Shown: in pieces, positions 9,138 to 20,368 of the stretch
Position numbering within the stretch: position 1 is the stretch's first letter
Layout of the letters: the number at the start of each line of letters is the position of its first letter
DNA from: Streptomyces sp. NBC_01716
GTDB lineage: Bacteria > Actinomycetota > Actinomycetes > Streptomycetales > Streptomycetaceae
Direction: 5' to 3'
Length of the DNA: 64,000 nucleotides
Assembly (NCBI RefSeq): GCF_036248275.1
Contig: NZ_CP109181.1
Location: 5,270,001 to 5,334,000, forward strand
Notes under the pieces: generated by a model
What the model saw: the letters and a program-made list of their open reading frames with translations, nothing else
Told to the model about the DNA's origin: nothing
Databases searched by the model: none
Program-made: the position numbers and the translations under genes

Positions 9138-9396
9138 GCGCCTCACCCTAACGGGACGCCGTCGATCAGTTCTGTAAATAGTCTTCCGCTCCGGGCGCCC
9201 GCCCGTACGCTGATGCACAGCACCGGTGGGGGCCGGTGCTGATCAGGGAAGCGAGACAGTCGGGTACGACGCCCGGGGTGGGTGGGGCAGCCGCACGGCG
9301 GCGGCCGAGGCGGCACCGTGTCCACGCGACGCGATCCCCATCCCTCCCCGGGCGCCGTGCCCGCGTCGTCCGCGCCCCGACCTCTGGGGGTGTCAA

Positions 9397-10167
9397 TTGG
9401 TCCGTATCAGAGTCCTCGTGGTGGACGACCACCGCATATTCGCCGAGTCGCTGGCAGCCGCCCTCGCGGCGGAGCCGGACGTGGACGTCACCGCCGCGGG
9501 CAGCGGTCCCGCCGCGCTGCGGTGTCTTGAGCGGGCGGCGTCCGAAGGGCGTAAGTACGACGTGCTGCTGGTCGACGCCGACCTCGGCATCGTCGGGGGT
9601 CCGGGCGGCGGGCCGGTGGCCCGCGCCGTACCCGACAACGGCGACGCCGGTCTCGGCCTCGTCGACGGCATCTCGCTGGTCGCGGGCGTCCGTTCGGGAC
9701 AGCCGTCCGTGCGCTGCGTGGTCCTCGCGGAGAAGGACGACCCGGGCCGCGCGGCGCTCGCGCTCCAGGCCGGCGCGTCCGGCTGGGTCGCCAAGGACTG
9801 CTCGCTGCAACGGCTGTTGGCGGTGATCAGGGGCGTCCTGCGCGACGAGACGCATCTGCCGCCAGCGCTGCTCACGAGCGTCCTGCGGGAGCTGACCGCA
9901 GCCCGTAAGCACCGCACGGACAGCGAGCGGCTGGTCGACTCGCTGACCCCGCGCGAACTGGAAGTACTGCGCTGCATGGTGGCGGGCCTGGGGCGCAAGG
10001 CGGTGGCCGAGCGCCTCTTCCTGTCCCCGCACACGGTACGTACGCATATGCAGAACGTGCTCGGGAAGCTGGGCGTGCACTCGACGCTGGCGGCGGTCGC
10101 GCTGGCCCGACGGGCGGGAGTGGGTCCGGCGGATCTGGACGGGTCGGACGCGGTACGGGTCGGCTGA
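9397..10167 (+). CDS. LuxR/NarL-type response regulator
   Basis: Encodes 256 residues. The preferred start is the TTG at 9397, which has GGGGG 6 bases upstream and lies immediately before the receiver domain (VRIRVLVVDDHRIFAESL); no ATG lies nearby in frame. The phospho-acceptor Asp is present in LLVDADLG near residue 58, unlike in the regulator at 2296. An insertion after it (GIVGGPGGGPVARAVPDNG) is longer than usual. The C-terminal helix-turn-helix reads LTPRELEVLRCMVAGLG ... SPHTVRTHMQNVLGKLGV. No kinase is adjacent. Confidence 0.88.
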   Translation: MVRIRVLVVDDHRIFAESLAAALAAEPDVDVTAAGSGPAALRCLERAASEGRKYDVLLVDADLGIVGGPGGGPVARAVPDNGDAGLGLVDGISLVAGVRSGQPSVRCVVLAEKDDPGRAALALQAGASGWVAKDCSLQRLLAVIRGVLRDETHLPPALLTSVLRELTAARKHRTDSERLVDSLTPRELEVLRCMVAGLGRKAVAERLFLSPHTVRTHMQNVLGKLGVHSTLAAVALARRAGVGPADLDGSDAVRVG

Positions 10168-10179
10168 GCCGGCTCAGCC
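10162..10179. terminator. Short palindrome spanning two convergent stop codons
   Basis: A perfect 18-bp palindrome (GGCTGAGCC then GGCTCAGCC) covers the stop codons of the response regulator and the convergent MarR gene. It may act as a weak shared terminator, but it has no loop bases and no T-rich tail. Confidence 0.3.
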
Positions 10180-10671
10180 AGGGACGTTGTCGAACGGGGC
10201 CGTCAACCGCCGCAGCAGCGCGGCCAGTTCGCCGCGCTGCCCGCGCGACAGCTCCGCGAGGATCGCGCGCTCCTGGGCGAGCAGCCCGGCCAGCGCCTGG
10301 TCCGCGCGGTCGCGGCCCTCGGGGGTGAGCCGTACGAGAACCCCGCGCCGGTCGCTGGGGTCCGGCAGCCGTTCGACCAGGTCCTTCTTGGTCAGCCGGT
10401 CGATGCGGTTGGTCATCGTGCCCGAGGTGACCAGGGTCTGGGTGAGCAGCTGACCGGGGGAGAGCTGGTACGGCGCACCGGCCCGGCGCAGCGAGGTGAG
10501 CACGTCGAACTCCCACGGCTCCAGATGGTGCTCGGAGAACGCGAGACGCCGGGCCCGGTCGAGATGGCGCGCCAGCCTGCTGACGCGGCTGAGCACCTCA
10601 AGTGGTTCCACGTCGAGGTCCGGGCGCTCCCGGCGCCATGCTGCGACCAGACGGTCGACCTCGTCCTCCAT
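10174..10671 (-). CDS. MarR-family transcriptional regulator
   Basis: Encodes 165 residues starting at the ATG at 10671. The central winged helix-turn-helix is recognisable: WEFDVLTSLRRAG, then QLSPGQLLTQTLVTSGTMTNRIDRL (recognition helix), then the wing RLPDPSDRRGVLVRLTPEGR. MarR proteins act as dimers, usually repressing their own and divergent genes until a small ligand or oxidant binds. A perfect 14-bp palindrome 36 bases upstream is the likely operator. The divergent gene is a trans-aconitate-type methyltransferase. Confidence 0.92.
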   Translation of the reverse strand: MEDEVDRLVAAWRRERPDLDVEPLEVLSRVSRLARHLDRARRLAFSEHHLEPWEFDVLTSLRRAGAPYQLSPGQLLTQTLVTSGTMTNRIDRLTKKDLVERLPDPSDRRGVLVRLTPEGRDRADQALAGLLAQERAILAELSRGQRGELAALLRRLTAPFDNVPG

Positions 10672-10706
10672 GGCGATCAGTGTAAAGGGTCCCTCGACAT
10701 GAAGTC

Positions 10707-10720
10707 TCTTGACGTCAAGA
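10707..10720. promoter_or_regulatory. MarR operator: perfect palindrome
   Basis: TCTTGACGTCAAGA is a perfect 14-bp palindrome, followed by the AT-rich TATAATT. It sits between the divergent marR and methyltransferase genes. The TTGA...TCAA form is typical of MarR/OhrR-class operators, so the adjacent MarR protein is the obvious candidate binder. Confidence 0.7.
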
Positions 10721-10802
10721 TATAATTGGAGGCAGGCTTGGGCAGGGTCGGGCGCGGACGGCATTCCGCTTGTCCGATACGTATCCCGAGGGGGCTTCAT
10801 AC

Positions 10803-11663
10803 ATGCGTTCGACAGAGGGTCCGGAGACCGGTCCGGCGAGCACGTCCGCACCTACCTGGGACCCGCAGCAGTACCTCCACCACTCCCAGCACCGCACCCG
10901 CCCGTTCCTGGATCTGCTGGGCCGGATCCCCGAACTTCCCGGCGGCGGCGACCGGCCCGTCCGGATAGCCGACATCGGCTGCGGCCCCGGCAATGTCACG
11001 GCGCTCCTCGCCGAACGCTGGCCCACCGCCCACATCACCGGCTTCGACCTCTCGCCCGAGATGCTGGCCGAGGCGGAGAAGCAGTACGCGGGCCCCACAC
11101 CCGGCGGCGGCCGGCTGGACTTCCGGCCCGCGGACGCCGCGCACTGGACACCCGACGAGCCGTACGACCTGATCGTCTCCAACGCCGCGCTCCAGTGGGT
11201 CCCGAACCACGCCGAATCCTTCCCGGCCTGGATCGACGCCCTCACCCCCGGCGGCACGTTCGCCTTCCAGGTCCCCGGCAACTTCACCGCGCCCAGCCAC
11301 GCGCTGCTCGGCGAACTCTGCGAGACCCCGCGCTGGAGCGAGCGCCTCGACACCCACGGCCGGCGCTTCGTACACATCCTGGACCCGGCCGACTATCTGG
11401 TCCGCCTCACCGACCTCGGCTGCGTGACGGACGCGTGGGAGACCACGTACCTCCAGCTGCTCTCCGGCGAGGACCCGGTGCTGGACTGGGTGAAGGGCAC
11501 GGCCCTGCGCCCCGTCCTCACCGAGCTGGCGGACGACCCGGAGGAGGCGGCGGAATTCCTCGCCCAGTACGGCGACCTGCTCCGCAAGGCGTACCCACCA
11601 GGCCCGCACGGCACGGTGTTCCCCTTCCGCCGCATCTTCGCGGTGGCGCGTACGACCCCCTGA
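10803..11663 (+). CDS. tam: Trans-aconitate 2-methyltransferase-like SAM methyltransferase
   Basis: Encodes 286 residues from the ATG at 10803 (GAGGGGG upstream). It is a class I SAM-dependent methyltransferase: the SAM-binding glycine loop is IADIGCGPGNVTALLAE near residue 57, followed by the acidic strand GFDLSPEML. The segment VSNAALQWVPNH and the overall length fit the Tam family, which methylates trans-aconitate to relieve aconitase inhibition. The function is taken from family resemblance, so the true substrate could be another carboxylic acid. The gene is divergent from marR and ends in a strong terminator. Confidence 0.85.
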   Translation: MRSTEGPETGPASTSAPTWDPQQYLHHSQHRTRPFLDLLGRIPELPGGGDRPVRIADIGCGPGNVTALLAERWPTAHITGFDLSPEMLAEAEKQYAGPTPGGGRLDFRPADAAHWTPDEPYDLIVSNAALQWVPNHAESFPAWIDALTPGGTFAFQVPGNFTAPSHALLGELCETPRWSERLDTHGRRFVHILDPADYLVRLTDLGCVTDAWETTYLQLLSGEDPVLDWVKGTALRPVLTELADDPEEAAEFLAQYGDLLRKAYPPGPHGTVFPFRRIFAVARTTP

Positions 11664-11680
11664 GCGGTCCCCGACAGCAG

Positions 11681-11719
11681 ACCACCGGGGCGCCACGAGA
11701 AACGTGGCGCCCCGGTGGT
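11681..11719. terminator. Bidirectional terminator hairpin
   Basis: A perfect 17-bp inverted repeat (arms 11681-11697 and 11703-11719, loop AGAAA) lies between the convergent methyltransferase and Uma2-type genes. Confidence 0.85.
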
Positions 11720-11742
11720 GGGACCAGATCCTGGAGCAGGTC

Positions 11743-12342
11743 TCAGCGCTTGTTCAGCGCGTCCAGAGTGATGTCCAGGTCGATGGTGAAGGGGACGCCC
11801 GTCTTCAGGCGTTCGTGGTGGATGCCCGAGAGCGCGTACGTCTTGGACAGCGGGTCCAGTTCATAGACATGCGCGACCGGCTGACGGTCCGCCCCGGCGA
11901 TGTCCACCAGCCAGAAGTGCGGGATGCCCGCAGCCGCGTACTTCTGCGGTTTGGTGCTCCGGTCGCGGGCTTCAGAATCCGGTGAGACCACTTCGACGGC
12001 CAGCAGGACATCAGCGGCCTGAAAGCGGGTCTGTTCGAGATCGGTGACCGCTTCCGCGCGGACGACCGAGATGTCGGGCTCCGGACCGTTGCGTTTGTCC
12101 AGCAGCACGGTCATCTCACGCTCTACCTTCATTTCCTCCGGAACTGTATTGAGCAGGCCGTTCTCCAGCAGGCTGATCATTTTGGCGTGGAAACGCCTCT
12201 GCGGACTCACGAAAACAAGGCTCCCGTCGATCAACTCTGTGTGCGGCGGGAGATCGGGCAGTGTGAAGAGATCGTCCACGGTGTAGCCGTCCTGCGGGGG
12301 CATCGGCCAGCGATGCGCGGCCTTGACGGGCTCGGCGGTCAT
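11743..12342 (-). CDS. Uma2-family (DUF820) putative endonuclease
   Basis: Encodes 199 residues from the ATG at 12342, with GGGAGGAAT directly upstream. The PD-(D/E)XK-type core of the Uma2/DUF820 family is visible: the strand PEPDISVV, then VLLAVEVVSPDSEARDR with EVVS as the E-x-x motif, and TKPQKYAAAGIPHFWLVD with the conserved Lys and helix. These proteins are numerous in Streptomyces. They are predicted nucleases, but their biological role is not established. The gene is monocistronic. Confidence 0.88.
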   Translation of the reverse strand: MTAEPVKAAHRWPMPPQDGYTVDDLFTLPDLPPHTELIDGSLVFVSPQRRFHAKMISLLENGLLNTVPEEMKVEREMTVLLDKRNGPEPDISVVRAEAVTDLEQTRFQAADVLLAVEVVSPDSEARDRSTKPQKYAAAGIPHFWLVDIAGADRQPVAHVYELDPLSKTYALSGIHHERLKTGVPFTIDLDITLDALNKR

Positions 12343-12446
12343 GATTCCTCCCATGGACGGAATTCTGGGCCTCTCATCACACCGTAGCGGCCGGAATCCG
12401 ACTCCGTCATCACAAAGAGTGACTACGGGCCCGGCCCGGCTTGCTT

Positions 12447-13139
12447 TCAGACCTTGCGGTGGCCTATGAGCCGTGGCTTCGCCTCCAGATTGCCCAGGCC
12501 GTGCCAGGCCAGATTCACCAGATGGGCCGCGACCTCGTTCTTCTTCGGGCGGCGGGTGTCCACCCACCACTGGCCCGTGAGCGCCACCATGCCCACCAGC
12601 GCGTGGGCGTACAGCGGGGCCAGCTTCGGGTCGAAGCCGCGGGCCTTGAACTCCATGCCGAGGATGTCCTCGACCTGCGTGGCGATGTCGCTGATCAGTG
12701 AGGCGAACGTGCCGGTCGACTGCGCCACCGGCGAATCGCGGACCAGGATGCGGAAACCGTCCGTGTACTCCTCGATGTAGTCGAGGAGCGCGAACGCCGC
12801 CTGCTCGCACAGCTCGCGCGGATGGCCCGCCGTCAGGGAGCTCGTCACCATGTCGAGCAGCTGCCGCATCTCGCGGTCCACCACGACCGCGTACAGGCCC
12901 TCCTTGCCGCCGAAGTGCTCGTACACCACCGGCTTGGAGACGCCCGCCTTGGAGGCGATGTCCTCCACCGACGTGCCCTCGTACCCCTTCTCGGCGAACA
13001 GGGTGCGGCCGATGTCCAGCAGTTGCTCGCGACGCTCCTTGCCGGTCATCCGGACCCGGCGGGAGCGCCGGGGCGCTGCGGGGGTCCGGCTCTTGTCGGG
13101 GTCGCTCTTACCGCCGTCGATCGCCACGTTGCCAATCAT
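12447..13139 (-). CDS. TetR-family regulator of the adjacent desaturase
   Basis: Encodes 230 residues from the ATG at 13139, which overlaps the desaturase stop by 4 bp (ATGA). After a basic N-terminal tail (about 30 residues) comes the TetR DNA-binding domain (RREQLLDIGRTLFAEKGYEGTS ... VEDIASKAGVSKPVVYEHFGGKEGLY). The C-terminal ligand-binding part is helical. Co-transcription with an acyl desaturase suggests it senses acyl-CoA or fatty-acid status and controls unsaturated-fatty-acid synthesis, as FasR/DesT-type regulators do. That role is inferred from context. Confidence 0.9.
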   Translation of the reverse strand: MIGNVAIDGGKSDPDKSRTPAAPRRSRRVRMTGKERREQLLDIGRTLFAEKGYEGTSVEDIASKAGVSKPVVYEHFGGKEGLYAVVVDREMRQLLDMVTSSLTAGHPRELCEQAAFALLDYIEEYTDGFRILVRDSPVAQSTGTFASLISDIATQVEDILGMEFKARGFDPKLAPLYAHALVGMVALTGQWWVDTRRPKKNEVAAHLVNLAWHGLGNLEAKPRLIGHRKV

Positions 13140-14164
13140 GCCGCGTTGGGATGGTCAATTTTCCGTCGGGCGTCCAGCCGTCCGGCGTCCGGCCACCGCA
13201 CGCTGTGCACCCAGCCGAACACCTCGAACCACCGGATCAGCCGGGCACTGGAGTCGATCTGCCCTCGCAGCACTCCGTGCCGGGCGCTCGTCGGGTCCGC
13301 ATGGTGCAGGTTGTGCCATGACTCGCCACAGGACAAGACCGCCAACCACCACACATTGCCTGACCGGTCACGCGACTTGAAGGGCCGCTTGCCCACCGCG
13401 TGACAGATCGAGTTGATCGACCACGTCACATGGTGCAGCAGCGCCACCCGCACCAGCGAGCCCCAGAAGAACGCCGTGAACGCGCCCCACCACGACATCG
13501 TCACCAGACCGCCGATGAGCGGCGGCAGCGCCAGCGACACGAAGGCCCACAGCAGGAACTGCTTCGAGACCCGCCGGATCGCCGGGTCCCTGATCAGATC
13601 CGGCGCGTACTTCTGCTGCGACGTCTGCTCCTCGTCGAAGAGCCAGCCGATGTGCGCCCACCACAGGCCCTTCAGCAGCGCGGGGAGCGTCTCGCCGAAG
13701 CGCCACGGCGAGTGCGGGTCGCCCTCCGCGTCCGAGAACTTGTGGTGCTTACGGTGATCGGCTACCCAGCGGACCACCGGACCCTCCACGGCCATCGACC
13801 CGGCCACGGCCAGCACGATCCGCAGCGGGCGCGCCGCCTTGAAGGAACCATGGGTGAAATACCGGTGGAAGCCGACCGTGATGCCATGACAGCCGATGAA
13901 ATACATGGCGACGAGCAGCCCCAGATCGAGCCAGCTCACACCCCATCCCCAGACCAGCGGAACGGCGCCGAGCAGGGCGATGAAAGGGACGACGATGAAG
14001 AGCAGCAGCGTGATCTGCTCCAGCGAGCGTTTGTTCTCCCCGCCGAGCGTGGCGGAGGGAACCGGGTCGGCGAAGGGGGTGGCGGTGTCGAAGGGAAGGG
14101 AAGAACCGTCCGGCGCAGGCTGGGCCTGGGAGGAGTCGCCGAGAACGTCAGGGCTTGTCGACAT
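13136..14164 (-). CDS. Acyl-CoA/fatty-acid delta-9-type desaturase
   Basis: Encodes 342 residues from the ATG at 14164; an in-frame ATG at 14197 is possible, but the AGGGGAC between the two favours the downstream one. It is an integral-membrane di-iron desaturase. The three histidine boxes are present: HRYFTH near residue 100, HRKHH near 137 and HNLHH near 285. Hydrophobic pairs between them match the stearoyl-CoA desaturase fold. It introduces a cis double bond in acyl chains to adjust membrane fluidity. It is the first gene of an operon with the TetR regulator, and an inverted repeat lies upstream. Confidence 0.93.
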   Translation of the reverse strand: MSTSPDVLGDSSQAQPAPDGSSLPFDTATPFADPVPSATLGGENKRSLEQITLLLFIVVPFIALLGAVPLVWGWGVSWLDLGLLVAMYFIGCHGITVGFHRYFTHGSFKAARPLRIVLAVAGSMAVEGPVVRWVADHRKHHKFSDAEGDPHSPWRFGETLPALLKGLWWAHIGWLFDEEQTSQQKYAPDLIRDPAIRRVSKQFLLWAFVSLALPPLIGGLVTMSWWGAFTAFFWGSLVRVALLHHVTWSINSICHAVGKRPFKSRDRSGNVWWLAVLSCGESWHNLHHADPTSARHGVLRGQIDSSARLIRWFEVFGWVHSVRWPDAGRLDARRKIDHPNAA

Positions 14165-14219
14165 GGGTGTGTCCCCTGGAAGTGTGGAATGCGGCATTCT
14201 GCCCGTCTACGGGCGCGTA

Positions 14220-14237
14220 ACTTACGGCGACGTAAGT
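14220..14237. promoter_or_regulatory. Inverted repeat upstream of the desaturase-tetR operon
   Basis: ACTTACG-GCGA-CGTAAGT lies 56 bases upstream of the desaturase start, in the divergent region shared with ppc. The 7-bp arms and 4-bp spacer are a plausible TetR operator, and the product of the second gene of the operon is the candidate binder. Confidence 0.6.
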
Positions 14238-14388
14238 ATGGCAGCGGGAAGGCACGCGACAAGGGGCCTGTGGATAACGACGCGCGAAGGCCACCTATCC
14301 TTGTGACGTCGGACAGCGCGGTCCGGTCGAACAATCTCTCCAGAACTTCTCCTCCCGACGTGCTCGAACACTGCAAGGAGCCGCACCT

Positions 14389-17133
<2,745 letters not shown>

Positions 17134-17152
17134 TCCGGAGCGTGTTGTGACG

Positions 17153-17192
17153 CGAGCGCCGGACGGGCCGATGACGGCCGGTCCGGCGCTCG
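17153..17192. terminator. Bidirectional terminator hairpin after ppc
   Basis: Arms CGAGCGCCGGAC (17153-17164) and GTCCGGCGCTCG (17181-17192) are perfectly complementary, and an inner GGCCG/CGGCC pair extends the stem. It sits between convergent ppc and the small membrane-protein gene. Confidence 0.75.
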
Positions 17193-17212
17193 TGTACGTA
17201 TTGAAGGGTCTG

Positions 17213-17683
17213 TCAGAGCGCGAAGAACGCCGCCGCCAGCAGCAGCGCACCCGCTATCGCGGTACCCCACGCCGTACGCGTCAGCCGCAGCCCGCCGCCG
17301 ACCACCGGCGCCGCGAGCAGCAGCGCGCCGCCGAGCGGCACCCACGCGAGCAGACGGCCGGACGATCCCGCGCGAACCAGTTCGTCGCTGCCGGGCTTCC
17401 GCACCACCTCGTACTCCTGGCCCTTCTTCACCGCCACCGACCGCTCTATGGGCGCATCGGCACGCGGCCCTGCGCTCCCCTCGGGGTCGTACGTCCCCGT
17501 ACAGGCCGTCTCGCCGCACTCGGTGACGGCCAGCGTCCCGTGCTCGCGGCCCTTGGAGAGCAGCACATGCTGCGCCGTACCCCAGGACGTCCAGAAACCC
17601 GCGACGACCAACAGCGCGGCCACGAACGCCATCGCGGCACGACGGCCCACCGACAGCGCCACTTGCGACGAGCTCCGCTTCAT
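17213..17683 (-). CDS. Small membrane protein of unknown function
   Basis: Encodes 156 residues from the ATG at 17683. There is one hydrophobic segment near the N-terminus (residues 16-33) and two close to the C-terminus (about 108-128 and 134-154). The extracytoplasmic stretch between them carries two cysteines (ECGETACTGTYD). I do not recognise the family. It faces ppc and appears monocistronic. Confidence 0.7.
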   Translation of the reverse strand: MKRSSSQVALSVGRRAAMAFVAALLVVAGFWTSWGTAQHVLLSKGREHGTLAVTECGETACTGTYDPEGSAGPRADAPIERSVAVKKGQEYEVVRKPGSDELVRAGSSGRLLAWVPLGGALLLAAPVVGGGLRLTRTAWGTAIAGALLLAAAFFAL

Positions 17684-17792
17684 GGACCGCGATCCTTGGC
17701 CATCCGGACGGGGTCGGTCAACTTGTGGCAGACAAATGGTCGTTGAGTGGACGATGAACGGGGTGAGTATGCGCGGAGTGTGCGCGTTTGCG

Positions 17793-18389
17793 TCAGGAGT
17801 TGTACGAGCTCTGCGCCCGCTCCAGCCCCTCGGTCACCAGGGACTCCACGGCGTCGGCCGCGCGGTCCACGAGATAGTCCAGCTCCTTGCGCTCCACCGA
17901 GGAGAAGTCCTTCAGCACGAAGTCGGCCACCTGCATCCGCCCCGGCGGCCGGCCGATCCCGAACCGGACCCGGTGGTAGTCGGGGCCCATCGCCTTCGTC
18001 ATCGACTTCAGCCCGTTGTGACCGTTGTCGCCGCCGCCCAGCTTCAGGCGCAGCGTGCCGTAGTCGATGTCCAACTCGTCATGGATCGCCACGATGTTGG
18101 CCGTCGGCACCTTGTAGAAGTCCCGCAGCCCGGCGACCGGGCCCCCGGACAGATTCATGAACGACTGCGGCTTCGCCAGCACCACCCGCCGGCTGCCGGG
18201 CCCCATCGGCCCCACCCGGCCCTCCAGGACCTGCGCCTGGGCCTTCTGGGCGCGCTTGAACGAGCCGCCGATCCGGCCCGCGAGGAGATCGGCCACCATG
18301 AAACCGACGTTGTGCCGGTTGGCCGCGTAACCGGGGCCGGGATTGCCCAGGCCCACGATCAGCCACGGGGCGGTCGCATCGGTCGTCAT
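17793..18389 (-). CDS. pth: Peptidyl-tRNA hydrolase
   Basis: Encodes 198 residues from the ATG at 18389. It releases peptides from prematurely dissociated peptidyl-tRNA. Family motifs are present in order: WLIVGLGNPGPGYAANRHNVGF (catalytic Asn and His), LAKPQSFMNLSGGPV, VAIHDELDIDYGTLRLKLGG (catalytic Asp) and GGDNGHNGLKS. It is downstream of rplY on the same strand, a common actinobacterial pairing, with a terminator-like hairpin between them. Confidence 0.96.
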   Translation of the reverse strand: MTTDATAPWLIVGLGNPGPGYAANRHNVGFMVADLLAGRIGGSFKRAQKAQAQVLEGRVGPMGPGSRRVVLAKPQSFMNLSGGPVAGLRDFYKVPTANIVAIHDELDIDYGTLRLKLGGGDNGHNGLKSMTKAMGPDYHRVRFGIGRPPGRMQVADFVLKDFSSVERKELDYLVDRAADAVESLVTEGLERAQSSYNS

Positions 18390-18446
18390 CTGCGCTGCGT
18401 CTCCTCAGGACAAGGACTCAGGACTCAGGACTCGGCATGAAGAAGA

Positions 18447-18478
18447 ACGGGGTGGCGGGCACCGGCCCGCCACCCCGT
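18447..18478 (-). terminator. Terminator after rplY
   Basis: A perfect 14-bp inverted repeat (18447-18460 and 18465-18478, loop ACCG) is followed, in the minus-strand direction, by a T-rich tail (TTCTTCTT). It lies between rplY and pth and may end or attenuate transcription. Confidence 0.75.
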
Positions 18479-18503
18479 CGGGCAAAGCGATTCGTGCCGG
18501 GGC

Positions 18504-19094
18504 TCAGGCCTCCGCGGCGGCCTCGTCCGCGGTCTCCTCGCCCGACGGCTCCTCCGCCTGCGCGGCCAGGACCTGGATGACGACCGCGTCCTCGTCGGTC
18601 ACCAGCGTCGTGCCCTCGGGCAGCGGAACGTCCTTCGCCACGATGGAGGCACCGGCCTCCAGGCCCGCGACGGAGACCGTGACCGACTCGGGGATGTGCG
18701 TGGCCTCGGCCTCGACGGTCAGGGTGCTCAGCACGTTCTCCAGCAGGAACGGGCCCGGGGCCAGCTCGCCCTCGGTGTGCACCGCGACCTCGACGGAGAC
18801 CTTCTCGCCGAGCTTCACCGAGAGCAGGTCGACGTGCTTGATGAAGCCCTTGAGCGCGTCACGCTGGATGGCCTTGGGGATGACGAGCTCCTTGCGACCC
18901 TCGATGTCGACGCTCAGCAGCGCGTTGGCCGTCTTGAGCGCCATCATCAGGTCGTGACCCGGCAGGGAGATGTGGACGGGCTCGGCACCGTGGCCGTAGA
19001 CGACCGCGGGAACCTTGTTCTCACGACGGGTACGGCGGGCGGCGCCCTTGCCGAACTCGGAACGGACCTCAGCGGCGATCTTGATCTCAGCCAT
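18504..19094 (-). CDS. rplY: 50S ribosomal protein L25 (general stress protein Ctc type)
   Basis: Encodes 196 residues from the ATG at 19094, with GAGGAG about 9 bases upstream. It binds 5S rRNA. The N-terminal L25 domain begins MAEIKIAAEVRSEFGKGAARR with the conserved NKVPAVVYGHG. The C-terminal TL5-like beta domain follows (VEVAVHTEGELAPG ... IPESVTVSVAGLEAGASIVA), ending in an acidic Ala/Glu-rich tail. The long two-domain form is the Ctc/TL5 type. It lies between prs and pth. Confidence 0.95.
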   Translation of the reverse strand: MAEIKIAAEVRSEFGKGAARRTRRENKVPAVVYGHGAEPVHISLPGHDLMMALKTANALLSVDIEGRKELVIPKAIQRDALKGFIKHVDLLSVKLGEKVSVEVAVHTEGELAPGPFLLENVLSTLTVEAEATHIPESVTVSVAGLEAGASIVAKDVPLPEGTTLVTDEDAVVIQVLAAQAEEPSGEETADEAAAEA

Positions 19095-19203
19095 GGCTGC
19101 ACTCCTCGTAGATGACACATAGGTGACGACGGAACTGGTGGTCACCCGGCCACGACAGGCCTGCTACGAAGAGCGCGTCGATAACGGACAGCCGCGAATG
19201 AAA

Positions 19204-19254
19204 GCGGCCTCCCTCGCCGAGCAACTGAATCAGTCTACCCGGCGGGGAGGCCGC
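19204..19254 (-). terminator. Hairpin between prs and rplY (terminator or leader attenuator)
   Basis: Imperfect arms GCGGCCTCCCTCGCCG (19204-19219) and CGGCGGGGAGGCCGC (19240-19254), with one bulged base, lie in the prs-rplY gap on the transcribed minus strand. It could end the prs message or shape the rplY leader. Confidence 0.55.
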
Positions 19255-19280
19255 CCCAGAAATCGTCCCTCGGTCCCGTA

Positions 19281-20258
19281 CTACGCCTGCTCGTCGAAGA
19301 GGCTCGTCACCGAACCGTCCTCGAACACCTCACGCACCGCACGCGCGATCGTCGGCGCGATCGACAGGACCGTGATCTTGTCCATCTCCAGATTGGACGG
19401 ATCGGGCAGCGTGTCCGTGAAGATGAACTCGCTCACCTGCGAATTCTTCAGCCGGTCCCCGGCCGGACCCGACAGCACACCGTGCGTCGCCGTCACGATG
19501 ACATCCTCCGCGCCGTGCGCGAACAGCGCGTCCGCGGCGGCGCAGATGGTGCCACCCGTGTCGATCATGTCGTCCACCAGGACACAGACCCGGCCCTGGA
19601 CGTTGCCCACGACCTCATGGACCGTCACCTCGTTGGCGACGTCCTTGTCACGGCGCTTGTGCACGATCGCCAGCGGCGCGTCCAGCCGGTCGCACCAGCG
19701 GTCCGCCACCCGTACGCGGCCGGCGTCCGGCGAGACCACCGTCAGCTTCGTGCGGTCGACCTTCGTCGCCACGTAGTCCGCCAGGATCGGCAGCGCGAAC
19801 AGATGATCCACCGGACCGTCGAAGAAGCCCTGGATCTGGTCCGTGTGCAGATCCACGGTCAGAATGCGGTCCGCGCCCGCCGTCTTCATCAGGTCCGCGA
19901 TCAGCCGGGCCGAAATGGGCTCACGCCCACGGTGCTTCTTGTCCTGCCGGGCGTATCCGTAGAAGGGCACGATCACGGTGATGCTCCGGGCGGAGGCCCG
20001 CTTCAGAGCATCGATCATGATCAGCTGCTCCATGATCCACTTATTGATCGGCGCGGTGTGGCTCTGGATCAGAAAACAGTCCGCGCCCCGGGCCGACTCC
20101 TGGTAGCGCACGTAGATCTCGCCGTTGGCGAAATCGAAAGCCTTGGTGGGCACTATCCCGACGCCCAGAGTGTGGGCGACCGCCTCGGCCAGCTCGGGGT
20201 GGGCGCGGCCGGAAAAGAGCATCAGCTTCTTCTCGCCGGTCGTCTTGATCCCGGTCAC
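19281..20258 (-). CDS. prs: Ribose-phosphate pyrophosphokinase (PRPP synthetase)
   Basis: Encodes 325 residues from the ATG at 20258. It makes PRPP from ribose-5-phosphate and ATP for nucleotide, His and Trp synthesis. Motifs seen: the N-terminal LMLFSGRAHPELAEAV, the ATP/flexible-loop region IVPFYGYARQDKKHRGREPI, the metal-binding VDLHTDQIQGFF, and the PRPP-binding loop CVLVDDMIDTGGT near residue 230. Length is normal. It is downstream of glmU on the same strand, as in many bacteria. Confidence 0.97.
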   Translation of the reverse strand: MTGIKTTGEKKLMLFSGRAHPELAEAVAHTLGVGIVPTKAFDFANGEIYVRYQESARGADCFLIQSHTAPINKWIMEQLIMIDALKRASARSITVIVPFYGYARQDKKHRGREPISARLIADLMKTAGADRILTVDLHTDQIQGFFDGPVDHLFALPILADYVATKVDRTKLTVVSPDAGRVRVADRWCDRLDAPLAIVHKRRDKDVANEVTVHEVVGNVQGRVCVLVDDMIDTGGTICAAADALFAHGAEDVIVTATHGVLSGPAGDRLKNSQVSEFIFTDTLPDPSNLEMDKITVLSIAPTIARAVREVFEDGSVTSLFDEQA

Positions 20259-20368
20259 AGCACAGTCTCCTCAGACGTGTTGATTGCCGCTGCACCCGCG
20301 CGTCCCTGCGAGCCAGCCGAACGTGAGCATCTATCACGGTACGCGCTGTACGGAGCGCCTGTTTCCGG

